DNA of 64,000 nucleotides from Dongia mobilis (GCF_004363235.1 NZ_SNYW01000014.1:69501-133500), one strand, 5' to 3'; counted from the stretch's first letter, positions 9,168 to 17,528 are shown. The notes: generated from the letters alone by a model not told the origin. Made by a program: numbers and translations.

Positions 9168-9186
9168 GAGTTATTCTGACTTACAA
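9158..9186 (-). promoter_or_regulatory. Predicted promoter for fbpBC
   Basis: Minus strand TTGTAA (9186-9181), 17-base spacer, TATTAT (9163-9158). Good match to consensus, with the palindrome 9155-9167 centred on the -10 element. Confidence 0.6.
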
Positions 9187-9229
9187 CAATAAGCGGTTGG
9201 CCAGGTTGGCCCAAGCTTCATGATGTCGC

Positions 9230-9253
9230 ATTGATGACGGGACGTGCATCAAT
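9230..9253. promoter_or_regulatory. Inverted repeat ATTGATG-N10-CATCAAT upstream of the globin
   Basis: A perfect 7-bp inverted repeat with a 10-base spacer ends 36 bases before the truncated globin start. Its half-sites resemble TTGAT/ATCAA of FNR/CRP-family sites, but the spacer is 10 rather than the usual 4, so regulator identity is open. Confidence 0.4.
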
Positions 9254-9289
9254 CAGGTATCTTGCATGGCGCTTTAATCGGGATCCGAT

Positions 9290-9724
9290 ATGTCTCTTTC
9301 CAGCGACGCAATCTATACCCAGCCCAGCGAAAGCCAGATCGAGGATCTGGTCGCCACCTTTTACGCCCGCATCCGCAGCGACCCCGAATTGGGGCCGATT
9401 TTCCGCCAGGCCATCGGCGAGGATTGGGGCCCCCACCTGCGGACGATGTGCAGCTTCTGGTCCTCCGTCATGCTGACCACGGGCAAGTACAAGGGCCGCC
9501 CCATACCGGCGCACCTCAAGATCGGCGGCATCGAGCCGCGGCATTTCGCGCAATGGCTGTCCCTGTTCGAGGCGACGGCCCATGACCTGTTTCCCCCTGC
9601 CCTCGCCGCCGCCTTCGTCGAGCGCGCGAAGAAGATCGCCGAGAGCTTCAAGCTGGCCTTCGCGTTCCATTCGCCCGACCCGGCGCAATGGGCCGCCGGC
9701 TTGCCGCCGCTGGTCAGGCCGTGA
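9290..9724 (+). CDS. Group III truncated haemoglobin
   Basis: A 144-residue haem protein of the 2-on-2 globin family. The region from IEDLVATFYARIRSDPELGPIF (with helix-B Tyr) through WGPHLRTMCSFWSSVMLTTGKYKGRPIPAHLKI to EPRHFAQWLSLFEATAHDLF is characteristic of group III (Ctb-like) proteins; the His of PRHF is the expected proximal haem ligand, and the Trp of QWL the expected distal Trp. The family is linked to oxygen binding and NO or peroxide chemistry, with roles poorly defined. It is divergent from the iron transporter and translationally coupled (GTGA overlap) to the next gene. Confidence 0.92.
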   Translation: MSLSSDAIYTQPSESQIEDLVATFYARIRSDPELGPIFRQAIGEDWGPHLRTMCSFWSSVMLTTGKYKGRPIPAHLKIGGIEPRHFAQWLSLFEATAHDLFPPALAAAFVERAKKIAESFKLAFAFHSPDPAQWAAGLPPLVRP

Positions 9725-10074
9725 GCGCCGGAAAAACGGTCATTCATCGCGACATTGGCAATCTCGGCGCCGCCGAGGCAGCCTTGTCGGGCACGCCGCC
9801 CGACAAAATGGTTGAGTTGTGGTCGCCGCCGAACGCCGCCGGCACCCAGGGAATCTTGTGGTTCGTCGCCATGCAGGACGCCCTGCGTCACCGCTGCCGG
9901 GACCGGCCCTTTACCCTGGTGGTCGATTGTGGGGGCCGCGCCGATTTAGCGATCGAGGCGCTGCGCGCCGGCCTGCCTGCCGTGGCCCTCGCCGCCCGCT
10001 CCCCGGTTGCCGACAAAGTGGTTGATATTGCAGATCAATTGGGCGGAAGGGTGGTTCTAATCCCGGCCGGATAG
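9721..10074 (+). CDS. Uncharacterised 117-residue protein coupled to the globin
   Basis: I do not recognise the family. The likely GTG start (9721) overlaps the globin stop as GTGA, which argues for translational coupling. The product is soluble, without signal peptide or membrane segments. The second half, FTLVVDCGGRADLAIEALRAGLPAV-ALAA followed by VADKVVDIADQLGGRVVLIP, reads as alternating beta strands and helices, like part of a Rossmann-type or response-regulator-like fold. Only one Cys is clearly placed in that core. A role tied to globin function is inferred from coupling alone. Confidence 0.7.
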   Translation: MSAGKTVIHRDIGNLGAAEAALSGTPPDKMVELWSPPNAAGTQGILWFVAMQDALRHRCRDRPFTLVVDCGGRADLAIEALRAGLPAVALAARSPVADKVVDIADQLGGRVVLIPAG

Positions 10075-10116
10075 AACCGCGCACTTGCGGGCTGATGGCA
10101 ATGCCCCCGCCTTGCA

Positions 10117-10145
10117 TTGAACTCACGGCCAAATCTGGCTATGAA
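10117..10145 (+). promoter_or_regulatory. Predicted promoter for the class I aldolase
   Basis: TTGAAC (10117-10122), 17-base spacer, TATGAA (10140-10145), leaving about 55 bases of leader before the aldolase ATG. Within a 133-base gap. Confidence 0.55.
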
Positions 10146-10207
10146 CCGGGCCCGACCTATCACCATCCGGCCGGCGGACCGCCCCGGCCGGCAGCGGGAG
10201 CCAACGC

Positions 10208-11128
10208 ATGAAAACCACCCAAAAAGTCCGCAAGATCCTCTCCTGTTACGAATCCGATAATCCTGGCACCAAGGCCAATCTCGCCCGCATCCTGATGCAG
10301 GGCCGCCTCGGCGGTTCGGGCAAGCTGGTGATCCTGCCAGTCGACCAGGGCTTCGAGCACGGCCCGGCGCGGAGCTTCGCGCCGAACCCCGCCGCCTATG
10401 ACCCGCACTATCATTTCGAACTGGCGATCGAGGCCGGCCTTTCCGCCTATGCCGCACCGCTCGGCATGATCGAGGCCGGCGCCGACACCTTCGCCGGCCA
10501 GATACCGACCATCCTCAAGGTCAACAGTTCCAACAGCCTCGCGCGCCTCAAGGACCAGGCCATCACCGCCTCGGTCAATGATGCGCTCCGCCTCGGCTGC
10601 TCGGCCATCGGCTTCACCATCTATCCGGGCTCGGATTATGCCTTCGAGATGATGGAAGAGATCCGCGAGATGGCCGAGGAAGCCAAGGCCGCGGGCCTTG
10701 CCGTCGTGATCTGGTCCTACCCGCGTGGCGACGCCATCAGCAAGGATGGCGAGACGGCGATGGACATCTGCGCCTACGCGGCGCACATGGCGGCGCTGCT
10801 CGGCGCCCACATCATCAAGGTGAAGCCGCCCACCGCCTTCCTGGAACAGGGCGAGGCGAAGAAGGTCTATGAGAAGGAAAAGATCGACATCGCGACCATG
10901 GCGGCGCGCATCCGCCATGTGGTGCAGTCCTGCTTCAACGGCAAGCGCATCGTCGTCTTCTCGGGTGGTGCCGCCAAGGGGCTCGACGGTCTCTATGACG
11001 AGGTCCGTGGTATCCGCGACGGCGGCGGCAACGGCTCGATCATCGGCCGCAACACCTTCCAGCGTCCGCGCGAGGAGGCCTTGAAGATGCTGGATACCCT
11101 GATCCGCATCTATCAGGGCAAGGAGTAA
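10208..11128 (+). CDS. fbaB: Class I fructose-bisphosphate aldolase, DhnA/FbaB type
   Basis: Reversibly cleaves fructose 1,6-bisphosphate through a lysine Schiff base; acts in glycolysis and gluconeogenesis. The 306-residue protein has the DhnA-family segments LVILPVDQGFEHGP, KVNSSNSL, VIWSYPRG and HIIKVKPPT, the Lys of IKVKPP being the expected Schiff-base residue, then VVFSGGAAKG and IIGRNTFQR for phosphate binding. GGGAG lies ahead of the ATG. A ThiE-like gene follows with no room for a separate promoter. Confidence 0.93.
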   Translation: MKTTQKVRKILSCYESDNPGTKANLARILMQGRLGGSGKLVILPVDQGFEHGPARSFAPNPAAYDPHYHFELAIEAGLSAYAAPLGMIEAGADTFAGQIPTILKVNSSNSLARLKDQAITASVNDALRLGCSAIGFTIYPGSDYAFEMMEEIREMAEEAKAAGLAVVIWSYPRGDAISKDGETAMDICAYAAHMAALLGAHIIKVKPPTAFLEQGEAKKVYEKEKIDIATMAARIRHVVQSCFNGKRIVVFSGGAAKGLDGLYDEVRGIRDGGGNGSIIGRNTFQRPREEALKMLDTLIRIYQGKE

Positions 11129-11133
11129 CGGCG

Positions 11134-11745
11134 ATCGCCGCCGATACTTCCGCCTGCCGGCTCTATCTGACGACGCCGCCCGAGTTCATCTCGGGCGGCG
11201 TTGCCGTCCCGGCGATGGTAGCGCTGGTATTGCGCGCGGCGGCAGAACTGGACGTCGCCTGCCTGCGCATTGCGGGGCTCGACGAGGCGCGCGTCAGGAT
11301 CGCCGCCAGGGAAATTCTGCAACCGGCGCAGGATGCCGGAATCGCCGTATTGCTGGATTCCGTCGAACTTGTCAAAAGTCTGGGCGCCGATGGCGTGCAT
11401 CTCGCCGATCCGATGGATTATGCGGCGGCGCGCAGGGTACTCGGCGACCGGGCAAGCATCGGCGTCGCCTGTCCGCTGGAACGCCACATGGCGATGGAAG
11501 CCGCGGAAGCCGGCGCCGACTATGTTCAGTTCGATTACGATTTGGCGCGGGCCGGGGAGTCGCTCGACCTGATCGCCTGGTGGAGCGAGATGATGACGGT
11601 GCCCAGCGTCGTTGCCTTGCCGCCCGAACCCGTCACCGCCGGAACAGTGATGGCAGCCGGCGCCGATTTCATGGCACCGGATGCTGACCTGTGGTCCCGG
11701 CCGGATCCAATCCGCCTGCTGCGCGAGATGCTGGCTGCGGCCTGA
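11134..11745 (+). CDS. Degenerate thiamine-phosphate synthase-like (ThiE/TenI) protein
   Basis: A (beta/alpha)8-type protein of about 203 residues. Its N-terminus CRLYLTTPPEF and the GADGVHLADP segment match the ThiE/TenI family, but the catalytic pattern is altered: where ThiE has LQxRxK it has LRIAGL, and the ND pair before the Asp is LD. Activity as a ThiE is therefore doubtful. The conserved N-terminus begins upstream of the first in-frame ATG (11215), yet no ATG, GTG or TTG occurs there. ATC 11134 with AAGGAG eight bases upstream is the best-placed initiator, so the start is uncertain. It follows the aldolase directly. Confidence 0.7.
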   Translation: MAADTSACRLYLTTPPEFISGGVAVPAMVALVLRAAAELDVACLRIAGLDEARVRIAAREILQPAQDAGIAVLLDSVELVKSLGADGVHLADPMDYAAARRVLGDRASIGVACPLERHMAMEAAEAGADYVQFDYDLARAGESLDLIAWWSEMMTVPSVVALPPEPVTAGTVMAAGADFMAPDADLWSRPDPIRLLREMLAAA

Positions 11746-11760
11746 ACGCGGTGCCGCCAA

Positions 11761-12540
11761 TCAGTGATGCAGGATCTGGCTGAGGAACAGCTTGGTGCGG
11801 TCGGATTGCGGGTTGTTGAAGAATTCCTCGGGCTCGTTCTGCTCGATGATCTCGCCCCGATCCATGAAGATGACCCGGTTCGCAACCGTGCGGGCGAAAC
11901 CCATTTCGTGGGTTACGCAGATCATCGTCATGCCGGATTGTGCCAGCTCGATCATCACGTCCAGCACCTCCTTGATCATCTCGGGATCCAGTGCCGACGT
12001 CGGTTCATCGAACAGCATCACCTTGGGGCTCATGCACAGCGACCGCGCAATGGCGACGCGCTGCTGCTGGCCGCCCGAGAGTTGCCCGGGGTATTTCTGC
12101 GCCTGCTCCGGAATCTTGACGCGGTTGAGGTAATGCATGGCGGTCTCTTCCGCTTCGCGTTTTGGCACCTTTTTCACCCAGATCGGCGCCAAGGTCAGGT
12201 TCTCAAGCACGGTCAGGTGCGGGAACAGGTTGAAATGCTGGAACACCATGCCGACTTCGCGGCGCACCTTTTCGATGTTCTTCAGATCGTGGGTCAATTC
12301 GACGCCATCGACCATGATTTTTCCGCGTTGGTGCTCCTCCAGTCGGTTGATGCAGCGAATCAGGGTCGACTTGCCGGAACCAGAGGGTCCACAGATGACG
12401 ATGCGTTCGCCCTTCATCACGGTCAGGTCGATTTCCTTGAGAACGTGGAACTGCCCATACCACTTGTTCACCCCGGCCAACTGGATCATCACCTCGTCGG
12501 TGACGATCATCTCACCGGCGGCAGGCTGTGCGTTGCTCAT
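11761..12540 (-). CDS. aapP: General L-amino acid ABC transporter ATP-binding protein
   Basis: ATPase of the AapJQMP/BztABCD importer. It has Walker [11 protein letters not shown]-loop [16 protein letters not shown], signature [15 protein letters not shown], Walker [15 protein letters not shown] and switch CVTHEMGFA, all typical of the polar amino-acid (GlnQ/HisP) subfamily. At 259 residues it has the usual length. It is the last gene of the four-gene run and starts 15 bases after aapM. Confidence 0.94.
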   Translation of the reverse strand: MSNAQPAAGEMIVTDEVMIQLAGVNKWYGQFHVLKEIDLTVMKGERIVICGPSGSGKSTLIRCINRLEEHQRGKIMVDGVELTHDLKNIEKVRREVGMVFQHFNLFPHLTVLENLTLAPIWVKKVPKREAEETAMHYLNRVKIPEQAQKYPGQLSGGQQQRVAIARSLCMSPKVMLFDEPTSALDPEMIKEVLDVMIELAQSGMTMICVTHEMGFARTVANRVIFMDRGEIIEQNEPEEFFNNPQSDRTKLFLSQILHH

Positions 12541-12555
12541 CCCAAATCCTCCCGA

Positions 12556-13710
12556 TCAGTGGCGCTTGTGGCCGGTATGAAGCTTGCGCTCGATATGCAT
12601 CGAGTAACGCGACATCGCAAAACAGAAGACCCAGTAGACAAAGGCGCAGAAAACGTAGCCCTCCATCTCCGTCCCGATCCAGTTGGAGTCACGCGAACCG
12701 GCCCGGACAATGTTTAGGAAGTCGTAAAGACCCACGATTGCCACCAGGGTCGTATCCTGCGTCAGGCTGATGAAGTTGTTGACGATACCTGGAATAGCCA
12801 CGCGCAACGCCTGCGGCATGATGACGAGGCGCATCATCTGCCAGTAACCGAGCCCCATTGCCATGGCGCCCTCGTATTGACCCTTGGGCAGTGCCTGCAA
12901 ACCGCCGCGGATAACCTCGGCCATATAAGCCGACGCGAACATGGTAACGCCTACCAGGATGCGCAACAGGATGTCCGGCTCGAATTGGGGTGGCAGGAAC
13001 AGCGGCAGCATGATGTTCGCCATGAACAGAATCGTGACCAGTGGCACGCCGCGCGCAAACTCGATGAACAGGACGCAGAGCAGATGGACGATCGGCAATT
13101 GCGAGCGCCGGCCGAGTGCAAGCAGGATGCCGAGCGGCAGCGAAAACAGGATGCCGATGCCGGCAATGATCAGGGTCAGCATGATACCGCCCCAGCGCGA
13201 AGTCGGTACCTCCGGGAGCCCCAGCCCGCCATGCAAAAGGAAGAAGGCCAGGAAAGGAAAGATCACGAAAAAGAAGATCGCAACCGGCTTCTTGTTGGCA
13301 ACGCGTTGCGACAGCAGACCATAGACCGAACCCACCAGCAGGATGAAGGTCAGCACCACACGCCAGCGTTCTTCGTCAGGGTAGAAGCCAAAAATGAACT
13401 GCCAGAAGCGCGCCCGTACAAAGATCCAGCAGGCGCCACTGCTGATCGCGGTGCAATCGGCGAACTGCGGCTGTTTGCCGTCCTGCACGACCTCCGGCGA
13501 GAACTGCCAGATCGCGTCAAATACTGCCCAGTTGAGAAAAGGCGGAATGACGAGGTAGAGGATGTAGATTGCGGCGAGCGTAAGAAGAGTATCCCACCAG
13601 TTGGAAAAAAGGTTGTGGCGCATCCAGCCCAGCACGCCGGATTCGGTCACCGGCGGCGGCAGGCTCGGGCGGTTGCCCGGAATCACCTTTTCCATCGACG
13701 TATCGCTCAT
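12556..13710 (-). CDS. aapM: General L-amino acid ABC transporter permease AapM
   Basis: One of two heterologous permeases. A long N-terminal region with several hydrophobic segments precedes the HisM-type permease domain (about residues 170-375). The coupling loop EGAMAMGLGYWQMMRLVIMPQALR is plain, followed by NNFISLTQDTTLVAIVGLYD. At 384 residues it fits AapM rather than shorter GlnP-type permeases. It follows aapQ by seven bases. Confidence 0.92.
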   Translation of the reverse strand: MSDTSMEKVIPGNRPSLPPPVTESGVLGWMRHNLFSNWWDTLLTLAAIYILYLVIPPFLNWAVFDAIWQFSPEVVQDGKQPQFADCTAISSGACWIFVRARFWQFIFGFYPDEERWRVVLTFILLVGSVYGLLSQRVANKKPVAIFFFVIFPFLAFFLLHGGLGLPEVPTSRWGGIMLTLIIAGIGILFSLPLGILLALGRRSQLPIVHLLCVLFIEFARGVPLVTILFMANIMLPLFLPPQFEPDILLRILVGVTMFASAYMAEVIRGGLQALPKGQYEGAMAMGLGYWQMMRLVIMPQALRVAIPGIVNNFISLTQDTTLVAIVGLYDFLNIVRAGSRDSNWIGTEMEGYVFCAFVYWVFCFAMSRYSMHIERKLHTGHKRH

Positions 13711-13717
13711 GGCCGCC

Positions 13718-14932
13718 TTACCTTTCCACGAGCGCGACGCGCTTGTTATAGACGTTCATGATGCTGGAGATGATCAGGCTGATCATCAAGTAGAACGCCA
13801 TTAGGATTATGATGCATTCGATCGCCCTGCCGGTCTGGTTCTGCGAGGTACTGATGACCGAGAAGAGGTCAGCAAACCCGATGAAACCAGCCAGCGTGGA
13901 GTTCTTCACGACGTTGAGATACTGACTGATCATCGGCGGAATCATGACGCGCAGTGCCTGAGGCAAGACCACCAGGCGCAACGTCAGGTTCGCCTTAAGG
14001 CCGAGTGCAGATGCGGCCTCGGTCTGCCCATGGCTTACCGACATGATGCCGGCTCGCACAATTTCTGCGACATAGGCCGCGGTGCTGACGCCGAGGCCGA
14101 CAATGAGGGCCGTCATTTCAGGCTGGACTGTCAAGCCCCCCTTGAAGTTGAAGCCGCCCTTCTCCGGGATTTCCCAGCCGATCGGCTCGTGCAGGGCGAG
14201 ATAGGCCAGCAGCGGCAGCCCCATGACGATTAGCAGGTTAACCGACCAGACGGGGAATTGCTGGCCAGTAAGCATCTGCCGATTCCGTGCCCAGCGCGCG
14301 ACCATGACTGCGGCGCCGATCGCCACGACGACGACGAAGAGGAGTATGCCCGCCCCCTCTTGCAGGAACGGGCGCGGCAGAAACATGCCCTTGATGTTCA
14401 GGAACGCGACGTCGAACAGAGTGAGGCTGTCCTTGTGGCGCGGCAGTACTGTCAGAACCGCGGTGTACCAGAACACCAGTTGCAGCAGCAGCGGGATGTT
14501 GCGGATGATTTCTATGAAGGTCGCGGCGATGCGCGAAATCAGCCAGTTGTGCGAAAGGCGTAGCACGCCGACAACCAGACCCAGAAGGGTTGCAATTATG
14601 GCCGCAAAGAAGGCGACGAGCAGCGTACTGATGCCGGCTGCTACAATGAGAAGGCCGATGGGCGAATCCAGCGTAATCGGCAGCAGGGAGAAGCTGAGTT
14701 GGAAACCGGCGACGTTGTTGAGGAAATCGAAGCTGATCGCGGGGCCGGCACTGCGAGCCTGCTTCTCGAGGAAGTTCGAGATAAGAAACCAAAAGAGCCC
14801 AGCGAGGACGAGAATGGTCACGACCTGGGCAATGACGCCGCGTGTCCGCTCATCGCGCCAGAATGCGATTCTCTTTTGATGAATGGAATTTTCGCCGTTG
14901 GCTGCTGCTGCCGCGGATTTTGCTGACGCCAT
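13718..14932 (-). CDS. aapQ: General L-amino acid ABC transporter permease AapQ
   Basis: The second permease, 404 residues. An N-terminal cytoplasmic stretch is followed by a transmembrane helix near residues 32-52 and the HisM-type domain. Conserved pieces are NWLISRIAATFIEIIRNIPLLLQ, the coupling loop EAASALGLKANLTLRLVVLPQALRVMIPP, and QYLNVVKNSTLAGFIGFADL. It is separated from aapJ by a 91-base gap containing a 12-bp stem-loop. Confidence 0.92.
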   Translation of the reverse strand: MASAKSAAAAANGENSIHQKRIAFWRDERTRGVIAQVVTILVLAGLFWFLISNFLEKQARSAGPAISFDFLNNVAGFQLSFSLLPITLDSPIGLLIVAAGISTLLVAFFAAIIATLLGLVVGVLRLSHNWLISRIAATFIEIIRNIPLLLQLVFWYTAVLTVLPRHKDSLTLFDVAFLNIKGMFLPRPFLQEGAGILLFVVVVAIGAAVMVARWARNRQMLTGQQFPVWSVNLLIVMGLPLLAYLALHEPIGWEIPEKGGFNFKGGLTVQPEMTALIVGLGVSTAAYVAEIVRAGIMSVSHGQTEAASALGLKANLTLRLVVLPQALRVMIPPMISQYLNVVKNSTLAGFIGFADLFSVISTSQNQTGRAIECIIILMAFYLMISLIISSIMNVYNKRVALVER

Positions 14933-14975
14933 GTCAACGCCTCCCCACCGGGTTGCGTGAGAACAGATATATGTG

Positions 14976-15004
14976 CCTACGCCCGGCTTTTGGCCGGGCG
15001 TAGG
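14976..15004 (-). other. Intercistronic stem-loop between aapJ and aapQ
   Basis: A perfect 12-bp inverted repeat (14976-14987 with 14993-15004) with a five-base loop sits directly after the aapJ stop. On the minus strand no T-run follows, so it is more likely a 3'-end stabiliser or attenuator that keeps binding-protein mRNA abundant than a full terminator. Confidence 0.65.
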
Positions 15005-15023
15005 TTTTCAGCGAATGATTGGC

Positions 15024-16061
15024 TTAGCGCACAGGCGGTGCGTATTGCAGACCGCCCTTGGTCCACAGCGCGTTGAGGCCGCGTTCCAGGCCGATCGGCG
15101 TGTTCGGGCCGATGTTGCGGTCGAAGATTTCGCCATAATTGCCGACCGCCTTGACGATGTTATAGGCCCAATCAGCCGAAAGGCCGAGGCCCTCACCCAT
15201 TTTGTCGGTGATGCCGAGCAGGCGCTGAATCTCGGCATCAGCCGCCGTGTTGTCGGCACCGTTGGCCGCCTTTACGTCATCGACATTGGCCTGAGTGATG
15301 CCCTTTTCCTCGGCCACGAGGGTGGCGTTATGGGCCCAGCGGACGATGTCGCCCCACTGGTTGTCGCCATGACGCACGACCGGGCCGAGCGGTTCCTTGG
15401 AGATGATCTCCGGCAGGATGATGTGCGCAGCCGGGTCCTTGAGCGCCGTGCGCTCGCCGGCCAGGCCGGAGGCATCGGTGGTGTAGGCGTCGCAACGGCC
15501 TTCGTCATAGGCGCTGCGGGCCTGGTCGTTCTCCTTGAACTTGACCGGTTCGAAGCCAAGGCTGTTGGCCTTGTCGAAATCGCCCATGTTCTTCTCGGTC
15601 GTGGTGCCTTCCTGCACGCAGACCGTGGCACCTTTCAGTTCGAGCGCGCTGCTGACGCCAAGGTCCTTGCGCACCATGAAGCCCTGGCCGTCATAGTAGT
15701 TGACGCCAACGAAATCGAGACCGAGCTGGGTGTCGCGCGACAGGGTCCAGGTCGAATTGCGTGCCAGGACGTCGACTTCACCCGCCTGCAGCGCCGTGAA
15801 GCGCTGTTCTGCCGATAGCGGCTTGTACTCGACCTTGGTCGCATCGCCGAACACGGCGGCGGCGACGGCCTTGCAGAGGTCGATATCGAGCCCGGCCCAT
15901 TCGCCCTTGTCGTTGGGCGCGCCGAAACCGGCCAAGCCGGTGGTAACACCGCAAACCAGCTTGCCGCGCGCCTTGACGTCGTCAAGCGTCGCGGCCTGGG
16001 CCGCTGCGGCCATGCCAACCAGCAGCGCGGCACCAGCAACGACATACTTCATCTGTTTCAT
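15024..16061 (-). CDS. aapJ: General L-amino acid ABC transporter substrate-binding protein
   Basis: Periplasmic binding protein of 345 residues. The Sec signal peptide is MKQMKYVVAGAALLVGMAAAAQA, cleaved before ATLDDVKARGKLVCGV. SBP family 3 hallmarks follow: DIDLCKAVAAAVFG, the ARNSTWTLSRDTQLGLDF segment specific to AapJ, GATVCVQEGTTTEKN and VVRHGDNQWGDIVRWA. It heads the operon, with a promoter about 100 bases upstream. Confidence 0.95.
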   Translation of the reverse strand: MKQMKYVVAGAALLVGMAAAAQAATLDDVKARGKLVCGVTTGLAGFGAPNDKGEWAGLDIDLCKAVAAAVFGDATKVEYKPLSAEQRFTALQAGEVDVLARNSTWTLSRDTQLGLDFVGVNYYDGQGFMVRKDLGVSSALELKGATVCVQEGTTTEKNMGDFDKANSLGFEPVKFKENDQARSAYDEGRCDAYTTDASGLAGERTALKDPAAHIILPEIISKEPLGPVVRHGDNQWGDIVRWAHNATLVAEEKGITQANVDDVKAANGADNTAADAEIQRLLGITDKMGEGLGLSADWAYNIVKAVGNYGEIFDRNIGPNTPIGLERGLNALWTKGGLQYAPPVR

Positions 16062-16161
16062 CTGGATGTCCTTCCCTGGATTAATTGTTCTTCGTCACCT
16101 GCGGCATCAATGCCCCATTTTTACGGGTGCAGTTCCCAGAGATGCCAACTGGCTTGAATTT

Positions 16162-16190
16162 TCTCTAACACAGGGATTGTTGCCCTACAA
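16162..16190 (-). promoter_or_regulatory. Predicted promoter for aapJQMP
   Basis: Minus strand TTGTAG (16190-16185), 17-base spacer, TAGAGA (16167-16162). It leaves a 100-base leader. A sigma-54 site was looked for and not found with correct spacing. Confidence 0.45.
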
Positions 16191-16253
16191 GCATCCTGAC
16201 CGCCTGTTAAGCCCGGCGGAATGCCTGAAAAGACTGGCTATTCGCCACGCAGG

Positions 16254-16271
16254 AGGCGCCGGCCGGCGCCT
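16254..16271. repeat. 18-bp perfect GC palindrome in the aapJ-metC gap
   Basis: AGGCGCC-GGCC-GGCGCCT reads as a perfect palindrome within the 291-base divergent intergenic region 16062-16352. No T-run follows on either strand, so it is not a clear terminator; it may be a protein site or simply GC-rich DNA. Apart from this and the aapJ promoter I see nothing in the gap. Confidence 0.4.
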
Positions 16272-16352
16272 TGCCGAGGTGGCGCCGGGCTAGGAACGGC
16301 CGGGCAGGAATGGTAAAGCCTGCAGGGTCTCCAGCATATCCGGACCACACCC

Positions 16353-17522
16353 ATGACCAAGCGCGACCGCACCCTGGCTACCCATGCCGGCAATCACCCG
16401 AAGGCCCATCACGGCATCGTCAATCCGCCCGTATACCACGCCTCGACGGTACTTTATGACAGCGTCGCCGACATGCGGGCGCGCCACAAGGAGCGTTTCA
16501 ATACGGTCTATTACGGGCGTTACGGCACCCCGACGACCTTCGCCCTGGAAGAAGCCGTGGCCGCCCTGGAAGAGGCCGACCGGGCCGTTGCCGTGCCGTC
16601 CGGGCTTGGCGCTGTGTCCGGCGCCCTGCTGAGTTTTCTCGGCGCCGGGGACCATGTGCTGATGGTGGACTCCACCTACGAGCCCACCCGCGTGTTCTGC
16701 GACACGCAGCTTCGAAGGTTCGGCATCGAGACGACCTATTACGACCCGTCGGTCGGCGCCGGTATCGCCGCGCTCATCCGACCCAATACCAAAGTCGTAT
16801 ATCTGGAGAGTCCCGGCTCCCACACCTTCGAGATCCAGGACGTGCCCGCGATCGCCGCCGCCGCCCATGAAAGGGACTGCGTCGTCATCCTGGACAATAC
16901 CTGGGCCAGCCCCCTCTTCTTCAAACCCTACCGCCACGGAGTCGATGTCGTGGTGCATGCGGCGACCAAATACATCGTCGGCCATTCGGACGTGATGATG
17001 GGCATCATCACCATGCGCGATCGGTTCTTTACGCAGGTGAAGACCCAGGTTCACGGCATGGGCTTTGCCGTCGGTGGCGACGATTGTTATCTGGCCCTGC
17101 GCGGCCTGCGTACGATCGGCGCCCGCCTCGCCCAGCACCAGCAAACGGCACTCACCCTCGCCAACTGGCTGAAGGGACGGCCGGAAGTGGCCAGGGTGCT
17201 GCACCCCGCATTGCCGGAACATCCCGGCCATGACTTGTGGAAACGCGACTTCCTGGGTTCAAGCGGCCTCTTCGGCGTGGTCTTCAACCCGTTCGATGAT
17301 GCGCGCGTAGCCGCCATGATCGACGGCATGGAGCTTTTCGGCCTCGGGTTTTCCTGGGGCGGCTATGAAAGCCTGATGGTGCCCTCCAGCCTCGGCAGCG
17401 CGCGAACCGCCACCAGATGGCGGCAGCCGGGGCCGACGGTGCGCATCCATGCCGGGCTCGAGGATCCCGACGACCTGATCGCGGATCTGGCCCGCGGCCT
17501 CGACCGGCTGCGCGGCAACTGA
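16353..17522 (+). CDS. metC: Cystathionine beta-lyase (PLP-dependent)
   Basis: Cleaves cystathionine to homocysteine, pyruvate and ammonia in methionine synthesis. This Cys/Met-metabolism PLP enzyme of 389 residues has VYYGRYGTPTTFALEEAVAALE, the PLP-phosphate loop PSGLGAVSGALL, VILDNTWASPLFF (Asp pairing with PLP nitrogen), and HAATKYIVGHSDVMMG with the Schiff-base Lys. The GYESLMVPS segment near the C-terminus fits the beta-lyase subgroup; a gamma-synthase role is less likely. It is a single-gene unit convergent with rpsD. Confidence 0.9.
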   Translation: MTKRDRTLATHAGNHPKAHHGIVNPPVYHASTVLYDSVADMRARHKERFNTVYYGRYGTPTTFALEEAVAALEEADRAVAVPSGLGAVSGALLSFLGAGDHVLMVDSTYEPTRVFCDTQLRRFGIETTYYDPSVGAGIAALIRPNTKVVYLESPGSHTFEIQDVPAIAAAAHERDCVVILDNTWASPLFFKPYRHGVDVVVHAATKYIVGHSDVMMGIITMRDRFFTQVKTQVHGMGFAVGGDDCYLALRGLRTIGARLAQHQQTALTLANWLKGRPEVARVLHPALPEHPGHDLWKRDFLGSSGLFGVVFNPFDDARVAAMIDGMELFGLGFSWGGYESLMVPSSLGSARTATRWRQPGPTVRIHAGLEDPDDLIADLARGLDRLRGN

Positions 17523-17528
17523 AAGAAA

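Noticed and set aside
11215-11745. ATG 11215 as start of the ThiE-like gene
   Set aside because: It would remove the conserved first strand CRLYLTTPPEF, and no good Shine-Dalgarno precedes it.
16080-16170. Sigma-54 promoter for aapJ
   Set aside because: TTGGCAT and CTGCA are present, but the GG-to-GC distance is 14 bases instead of 10.
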